Assembly (NCBI GenBank): GCA_033809415.1
Contig: JAPXLT010000184.1
Location: 1-9,480 of the forward strand
DNA from: JAQVUB01 sp033809415
GTDB lineage: Bacteria > Verrucomicrobiota > Lentisphaeria > Oligosphaerales > Oligosphaeraceae
DNA: 9,480 bases
Direction: 5' to 3'
Shown: one piece after another, positions 5,964 to 9,480 of the stretch
Position numbering within the stretch: the stretch's first letter is position 1
How the letters are laid out: each line of letters starts with the position of its first letter
Notes under the pieces: generated by a model
Told to the model about the DNA's origin: nothing
Database searches by the model: none
What the model saw: only the letters and a program-made list of their open reading frames with translations
Position numbers and translations under genes: made by a program

Positions 5964-6470
5964 ATGTTTTTTACCAGCCTACAACCTGAATCGACGGTGG
6001 AGTTTGGGAAGCAAATCGCTTCTCTGCTGAAACCGGGAATGGTAATTGCACTTGACGGTGACTTGGGCACCGGCAAAACCGTGATCAGTCGGGGCATTGC
6101 CCGTGGGTTAGGCATTACTTCCCCGGTCACCAGCCCGACCTTCACCGTCGCACAGGAATATCCATTGCCCGGCAACCGTTTTCTATATCACCTCGATATG
6201 TACCGTATTGATGATGAAAACTCCGCATTGGCCTTCGGCATTGACGAATTCCTCTTCGCTCCGAATGCAATCACCATCGTCGAGTGGCCCGAACGCATCA
6301 GCGGACTGCTGACAGCAGATCAACGCCTGCTCATGATCCATCTGCGGCATGTCAATGAAATGCAACGCAGACTTGAAATCCCCGACGCCTTCGCTGAAAA
6401 ACTCTGCCAAGCAGGATTACCCGAGGGGGTTTTCCTGTTCTCTCCTGCTGTCAAGGAGACTCGATCATGA
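5964..6470 (+). CDS. tsaE: tRNA threonylcarbamoyladenosine biosynthesis ATPase TsaE
   Basis: A 168-residue P-loop ATPase. TsaE works with TsaB and TsaD to place threonylcarbamoyl on A37 of ANN-decoding tRNAs. The Walker A motif is GDLGTGKT at residues 32-39 (Lys38, Thr39). It is followed by SPVTSPTFTVAQEY (53-66), the family's substrate-sensing stretch, YHLDMYR (75-81) and the IVEWPER segment (105-111), all typical of TsaE. Length is normal (150-165 plus a short tail). Start: ATG 5964 fits the family N-terminus; the in-frame GTG at 5919 lies inside repeat copy D and is rejected, and ATG 5956 is in another frame. No Shine-Dalgarno sequence precedes it. The stop overlaps the tsaB start. Confidence 0.93.
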   Translation: MFFTSLQPESTVEFGKQIASLLKPGMVIALDGDLGTGKTVISRGIARGLGITSPVTSPTFTVAQEYPLPGNRFLYHLDMYRIDDENSALAFGIDEFLFAPNAITIVEWPERISGLLTADQRLLMIHLRHVNEMQRRLEIPDAFAEKLCQAGLPEGVFLFSPAVKETRS

Positions 6471-7153
6471 TTACCGCCGCTCTCGATTGTTCACAGGGCT
6501 GTTCCTTGGCCATACGCCGGAATCAGACTCTGCTCTGCTCGGAAATACTGCCTGGCTCCGCCCGTGAAAGCGACCGAATATTGAGTCCATGGCTCAATGC
6601 CTGCTTCCGGAACCTAAAGCTCGAGGTGACGGATGTCGAACGCTGGAGTGCCGGTACCGGACCAGGAAGCTTCGCCGGATTGCGCTGCGGAATCGCGCTG
6701 CTAAAAGGAATATGCCGAGGCGGGCACGCCAAAATGCGAGGCGTCCCCAGCTGCTATGCCCTGGCCAGAAGTATCGTCACACCGCAAACCGGACAAACGG
6801 TCGGCGTACTACATGACGGACGCTGCGGACAAGTCATTCTGACCAGGTTCCTCGTGGCAGAAAACTTGGATGCAGTCTGGCAAACAGACCCCTGCCCGCT
6901 TTTCCCCGAAGAATTGCTCGAGACTAGCCATCTATGCAACCGCTGGATTACCCTAAGCAGCCTGCAACTGCCGCAACTGCCGCCGGAAGTGCAAAAGAAC
7001 TTGCAGCAGGAAAACTATATGAAAGCAGAATATCTTCTCGATGCCGAAGAACAATGGCCCTGGCCGGACAGCCCGCTCGAGCAGGAAAATTCCTGCCAGC
7101 CGCTCTACGTCCGCCAGGCAGTATTCGTTAAACCTTCACCAATACGCACCTGA
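6467..7153 (+). CDS. tsaB: tRNA threonylcarbamoyladenosine biosynthesis protein TsaB
   Basis: A 228-residue TsaB of the ASKHA fold, the scaffold partner of TsaD in t6A synthesis. The start ITAALDCSQGCSLAI corresponds to the family's ILAIDTS strand. ARESDRILSPWL at residues 32-43 matches the RHSE-LLP segment. GTGPGSFAGLRCGIALLKG at 63-81 is the diagnostic motif, with Ala replacing the usual Thr of SFTG. Length is normal. The C-terminal half diverges strongly, as is common in TsaB. ATG 6467 overlaps the tsaE stop by ATGA, and AAGGAG lies eight bases upstream, so the two genes are co-transcribed and translationally coupled. After the stop there is only a degenerate repeat before the convergent operon. 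Confidence 0.92.
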   Translation: MITAALDCSQGCSLAIRRNQTLLCSEILPGSARESDRILSPWLNACFRNLKLEVTDVERWSAGTGPGSFAGLRCGIALLKGICRGGHAKMRGVPSCYALARSIVTPQTGQTVGVLHDGRCGQVILTRFLVAENLDAVWQTDPCPLFPEELLETSHLCNRWITLSSLQLPQLPPEVQKNLQQENYMKAEYLLDAEEQWPWPDSPLEQENSCQPLYVRQAVFVKPSPIRT

Positions 7154-7192
7154 AAATTTTTCGCGTTTTCCGTGCTTTCTGTGGACAAAAAA
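7153..7192 (-). repeat. CACGAA/TTAAA repeat, degenerate copy E
   Basis: AAAATTTTTCGCGTTTTCCG, then TGCTTTCTGTGGACAAAAAA, resembles the other copies with several substitutions. It lies between convergent gene ends, so it is the only copy not facing a start codon. No intrinsic terminator is evident here for either gene. Confidence 0.5.
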
Positions 7193-7203
7193 CAGGTTGT
7201 GGC

Positions 7204-7689
7204 TCAGAAGTTTTTCAGAAGTTTTGCTGTGGGTCTTTCCTTCTGTACTTCTTGCAGTTTTTGTTTGGCCTGATCGATGTTGTCCAGTATCCAGGAATGG
7301 CATTGCGGCTGATCGTGCCCCATGAGATCATAAATAATATATAAACCCGCTTTGGTATACACCGGCAACACCCAGCCCGGGCAATGATCACAATAGCGGG
7401 GACATGCCCCCGCATCGTTATCCATTGCCTTACTTAAACTCGGGCAGAGGGTCATGATCAGTTGGAGGCAGCCAGGCTCCATCACCATATCCAGACCACA
7501 ATTCTCCTCACGGCGAATTTTCACATAATAGTCATAGACCCCTTGCAAGCCTTTCGTCTTGAAGTCCTCGAGGCAGTGAAACTCCTGTTGCTTGGATACC
7601 GCCAGAAAATAATCCTCCAGCCCGCCATGAGCATCCAGATATTTGAAAACCTCGTTATAAAATCGCACAAAATGGTCGCTGGGAATCAT
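7204..7689 (-). CDS. Cys-rich protein, possible ATC-hydrolase-like paralogue of its upstream neighbour
   Basis: A 161-residue protein that I do not recognise with certainty. It has eight Cys (39, 64, 74, 82, 96, 100, 103, 130), including CPRYCDHCP at 96-104, spaced CX3CX2C, which could hold a metal or an iron-sulfur cluster. The N-terminal half is helical; there is no signal peptide or membrane segment. The stretch YDYYVKIRREENCGLDMVM leading to TLCPSL at 80-85 lines up with YFYNREEADFDLKV leading to RQCPAI in the gene before it, so the two look like diverged paralogues. Later Cys positions also correspond roughly (C130 with C138). By this likeness it may belong near the L-2-amino-thiazoline-4-carboxylate hydrolase family. 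ATG 7689 is chosen because GGAAGGAG precedes it by eight bases and it overlaps the preceding stop by ATGA; the longer frame to 7776 lies inside the neighbour. Confidence 0.8.
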   Translation of the reverse strand: MIPSDHFVRFYNEVFKYLDAHGGLEDYFLAVSKQQEFHCLEDFKTKGLQGVYDYYVKIRREENCGLDMVMEPGCLQLIMTLCPSLSKAMDNDAGACPRYCDHCPGWVLPVYTKAGLYIIYDLMGHDQPQCHSWILDNIDQAKQKLQEVQKERPTAKLLKNF

Positions 7690-8135
7690 GCGTTTTTCTC
7701 CTTCCGGTAGAAGCGCTGGACACACTGTCCCTCCGCCAAAATCTGTGTTTCGGTTGCCCACGGCGTCCCTTCGCACATTGCCGCATTGACCTCCGTCGTG
7801 GAACGGCAGAAACGTTTTGACAGCGGCAGCCCCACTTTACGAATATGAGCAATGGCCGGGCATTGACGCACCCGCAACGTGATTTCCTGATCCGTGACTT
7901 TCAAATCAAAATCCGCTTCTTCCCGATTATAAAAATAGGCCAGATGCTCGATCAACTCCGAGGGATCGTCCTTCATCAGCTTCTGATGAATGGAAGCATA
8001 GACCTTTGTGCCAACGTTATGCAGAATCTCCGTCAGTGCCTCTTCACCATGACGCTCAGCGACAAAATCAAGTGCAAGGCTGGTGCTTCCGTGAAAATCC
8101 TTATGCAATTCACCGGTTTCGCGATAGCGCAACAT
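7686..8135 (-). CDS. Small protein resembling L-2-amino-thiazoline-4-carboxylate hydrolase family
   Basis: A 149-residue soluble protein. The N-terminal 70 residues are helical (FVAERHGEEALTEIL). The C-terminal half is strand-rich: LKVTDQEITLRVRQCPAI, KRFC at 107-110, CEGTPW at 121-126 and AEGQCVQRFYRK at 134-144. The order of a CP motif, spaced Cys and a final G-x-C-x-x-x-F strand recalls the family named for L-2-amino-thiazoline-4-carboxylic acid hydrolase. That resemblance is from memory of the family pattern and is not certain; most members are uncharacterised. Cys92, 110, 121 and 138 are candidates for catalysis or metal binding. The start one base after the aldolase stop is supported by AGAGGAG ten bases upstream. 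The next gene overlaps by four bases, so the three proteins are made from one message. Confidence 0.78.
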   Translation of the reverse strand: MLRYRETGELHKDFHGSTSLALDFVAERHGEEALTEILHNVGTKVYASIHQKLMKDDPSELIEHLAYFYNREEADFDLKVTDQEITLRVRQCPAIAHIRKVGLPLSKRFCRSTTEVNAAMCEGTPWATETQILAEGQCVQRFYRKEKNA

Positions 8136-8136
8136 A

Positions 8137-9036
8137 TCAGTCCAGCTCCTCTTTCATCGTTTCAAGACATGCTTCAATTTGACGCTTACGATCTTCCGTA
8201 AGGACACTCATCTCCTGTGCCAGAGTCAACGGCGAAGAGATCAACCCCAGCTTGCACAATGCGTACTTCTGCCCGCACCAGACAGTGCTCAAGTCAATGC
8301 CATAAACCCCATGAAACAATTCAATGAAGCGGTTCTGGATACGCACCGCTTCGGTAAATTGGCCGGCTTCCACCGCCTTGGCGATTCCCACCATGAACTT
8401 GCTGCCAAGTGCCCCCATGCCGCAGACCATGCCGTCACAGCCGGCAAGCAAGGCTTCATCAAGTGCCCATTCCTGTCCTTCGCAAAGCAAGGTGGAAAAA
8501 CCTTCCCGCTTTTTCAGCAGTATTAGCTCACGGCGCAACCACATATTGCTGGCCGAATTCTTGATCCCTTTCAAGCGGGGATGCTTCATGATCGTCGCAA
8601 ACTGTTCCAGAGTCAGGTTCTTATTGTTGACAGGAGGACAGTGGTAATAATAAACCGGACGGTCGGCGGCATCAAGAACCCGCAGAATAGACTTCACCGG
8701 GTCCAGTGCGCTGGTTGCCCCCGGCAGCATGAATACATAGCTGTCAAAAGCATATTTCTGATAACGACGCATGTTTTCCAGAGAAATGGCAAGGCTGGTA
8801 GCATTGATTCCAACCAGCAACTCGGAACGTCCGGAGACCAAGCGGCTACTCTCCGCGACCAGTTCCTCCTTGAAAGCATCACTGAAACTGCCCCATTCCC
8901 CCATTGACCCCAAAATGAAAAATCCGGATAATCCATGCCGCAGATTACGCTCAAAAATGCGTTGCAGACCTTCCCGATCCAGGCTGCCATCCGACAACAA
9001 CGGGGTTACAGTCGCGGAAAATACTTTGAAATTCAT
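8137..9036 (-). CDS. DapA/NanA-family aldolase (class I pyruvate-dependent lyase)
   Basis: A 299-residue TIM-barrel protein of the dihydrodipicolinate synthase/N-acetylneuraminate lyase family, which forms a Schiff base with pyruvate or a 2-oxo acid and cleaves or joins a carbon-carbon bond. SATVTPL begins the barrel. GSMGEWGSFS at residues 43-52 is the GxxGE motif, with Met where DapA and NanA usually have Thr. YYYHCPP at 129-135 carries the catalytic Tyr (Tyr131), and GIKNSAS at 157-163 carries the Schiff-base Lys159, 28 residues on as in NanA. The DapA marker Arg after YNVPS is absent and the second active-site Tyr pair is not visible, so it is unlikely to be a true DapA; the substrate is unknown. 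It leads a three-gene operon. ATG 9036 fits the family N-terminus; only a weak AAAGG lies upstream. Confidence 0.88.
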   Translation of the reverse strand: MNFKVFSATVTPLLSDGSLDREGLQRIFERNLRHGLSGFFILGSMGEWGSFSDAFKEELVAESSRLVSGRSELLVGINATSLAISLENMRRYQKYAFDSYVFMLPGATSALDPVKSILRVLDAADRPVYYYHCPPVNNKNLTLEQFATIMKHPRLKGIKNSASNMWLRRELILLKKREGFSTLLCEGQEWALDEALLAGCDGMVCGMGALGSKFMVGIAKAVEAGQFTEAVRIQNRFIELFHGVYGIDLSTVWCGQKYALCKLGLISSPLTLAQEMSVLTEDRKRQIEACLETMKEELD

Positions 9037-9099
9037 AGCCGTAGAAAACCTTTCTTTGAAATTGAAACGAAGGTTAATATGTTCAACAAGTACTGCATT

Positions 9100-9127
9100 A
9101 AGATAACAGAATAATTTGAAATTTCAA
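9100..9127 (-). promoter_or_regulatory. Candidate promoter of the aldolase operon
   Basis: On the minus strand TTGAAA (9127-9122) and TATCTT (9105-9100) are 16 bases apart, giving a leader of roughly 57 bases. TTGAAATTTCAA (9116-9127) is a perfect 12-bp palindrome covering the -35 box and may be an operator. Confidence 0.5.
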
Positions 9128-9164
9128 TCCATATCCAAGGTTGGGGGCGCAGGTTTAAAAAGTA

Positions 9165-9185
9165 GCGCAACCGTCCCGGTTGTGC
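9165..9185. repeat. REP-like hairpin GCGCAACC/GGTTGTGC
   Basis: GCGCAACC (9165-9172) pairs with GGTTGTGC (9178-9185) around GTCCC, with one G-T pair. On the minus strand it is followed by TACTTTTT, so it could also end leftward transcription before the aldolase promoter, although the stem then has an A-C mismatch. An interspersed palindrome is the likelier reading. Confidence 0.45.
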
Positions 9186-9226
9186 TTATTCTGACTGCCA
9201 TGGGATGCGGGGGATGTTCTTGTTCT

Positions 9227-9262
9227 GTCCACACCGTCCATACCGTCCACCACGTCTGACCC
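9227..9262. repeat. 9-bp tandem repeat, four units
   Basis: GTCCACACC, GTCCATACC, GTCCACCAC and GTCTGACCC follow without gaps, diverging toward the right. They run straight into the 7-bp array. Confidence 0.7.
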
Positions 9263-9318
9263 GCACCACGCACCACGCACCACGCACCACGCACCCTGCA
9301 CCCTGCACCCTGCACCCC
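9263..9318. repeat. 7-bp tandem repeat, eight units
   Basis: Four exact GCACCAC units (9263-9290) are followed by three exact GCACCCT units (9291-9311) and a final GCACCCC. The block change from one variant to the other suggests expansion by slippage. Minus-strand open frames through it are low-complexity Gly/Cys/Val strings and are not genes. The 9037-9480 gap holds no gene. Confidence 0.9.
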
Positions 9319-9406
9319 AATACTCTTAACTTAACGCCTTGTAACCACACAGACGACTCAACTCCGTAAAGCCGATCTTGGCACACAAGAATTTTGGACA
9401 GGGGAT

Positions 9407-9480
9407 TATGTCGCGCCCTTACAGGGCTTTGCCGATGGTGTGATCCCTGACCCAGGGCGTTGCCCTGGGCTGGTATGTCG
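9407..9480. repeat. REP-like 67-bp repeat unit, continuing past the window end
   Basis: The unit starts TATGTCGCGCCCTTACAGGG with hairpin GCCCT/AGGGC around TAC (9414-9426). It contains a second hairpin CCCAGGGC/GCCCTGGG around GTT (9451-9469). TATGTCG recurs at 9474-9480, exactly 67 bases after its first occurrence, so a second tandem unit probably begins at the window edge. Confidence 0.7.

Noticed and set aside
7369..7407. Radical SAM enzyme suggested by CX3CX2C
   Set aside because: Protein is 161 residues, lacks the barrel and the motif is in its middle.
9263..9318. CRISPR-like array
   Set aside because: Units are 7 bp without spacers; this is a simple tandem repeat.
9124..9386. Two minus-strand open frames with Gly-Cys-Val-Arg repeats
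   Set aside because: They are translations of the 7-bp and 9-bp tandem arrays and have no start context.

Overview
The window (about 50 % GC) is a chromosomal stretch of a free-living bacterium with compact housekeeping operons separated by dense short palindromic repeats. The intergenic repeat types (a CACGAA-rich element ending in TTAAA, REP-like CCCAGGGC/GCCCTGGG hairpins, heptanucleotide runs) and the SD-poor first genes resemble genomes of the Planctomycetes-Verrucomicrobia-Lentisphaerae group. That placement is a guess from style, not from a marker gene. No rRNA, tRNA, insertion sequence or CRISPR array was seen.

Layout. Positions 1-1358 (+): a histidine-phosphatase/phosphoglycerate-mutase-like enzyme, then a YfcE-type metallophosphodiesterase, separated by a 69-bp imperfect inverted pair of the CACGAA repeat that runs up to the second start codon. 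Positions 1359-1659: a non-coding stretch with AT-rich direct repeats, a strong promoter overlain by a perfect palindrome, and a two-hairpin leader ending in an intrinsic terminator. Positions 1660-2299 (+): an AT-rich NYN/PIN-like nuclease gene split by a frameshift. Positions 2347-3239 (-): a two-gene operon of a HAD hydrolase (TTG start with AGGAGG) and a standalone YqfO/NIF3-type small protein. Positions 3240-3566: divergent control region with a promoter and several palindromes. Positions 3567-5892 (+): a methylenetetrahydrofolate reductase-like enzyme with a C-terminal four-Cys domain, overlapping thiamine-monophosphate kinase. Positions 5964-7153 (+): tsaE and tsaB, overlapping by ATGA, both for the t6A tRNA modification. 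Positions 7204-9036 (-): a three-gene operon of a DapA/NanA-family aldolase followed by two small Cys-containing proteins that look like paralogues of each other. Positions 9037-9480: promoter of that operon, then a repeat-rich tail without genes.

How the genes work together. ThiL and the MTHFR-like protein share an operon but belong to different cofactor pathways (thiamine diphosphate, folate one-carbon). TsaE and TsaB act in the same complex. The least explained unit is the aldolase operon: the two downstream proteins share a motif series (REE, then about 20 residues, then CP, then further Cys) and may act as a pair, possibly related to the L-2-amino-thiazoline-4-carboxylate hydrolase family. 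The other notable pattern is that the CACGAA/TTAAA repeat sits just before the start codons of three operon-leading genes that lack a Shine-Dalgarno sequence, while several internal operon genes have clear ones.
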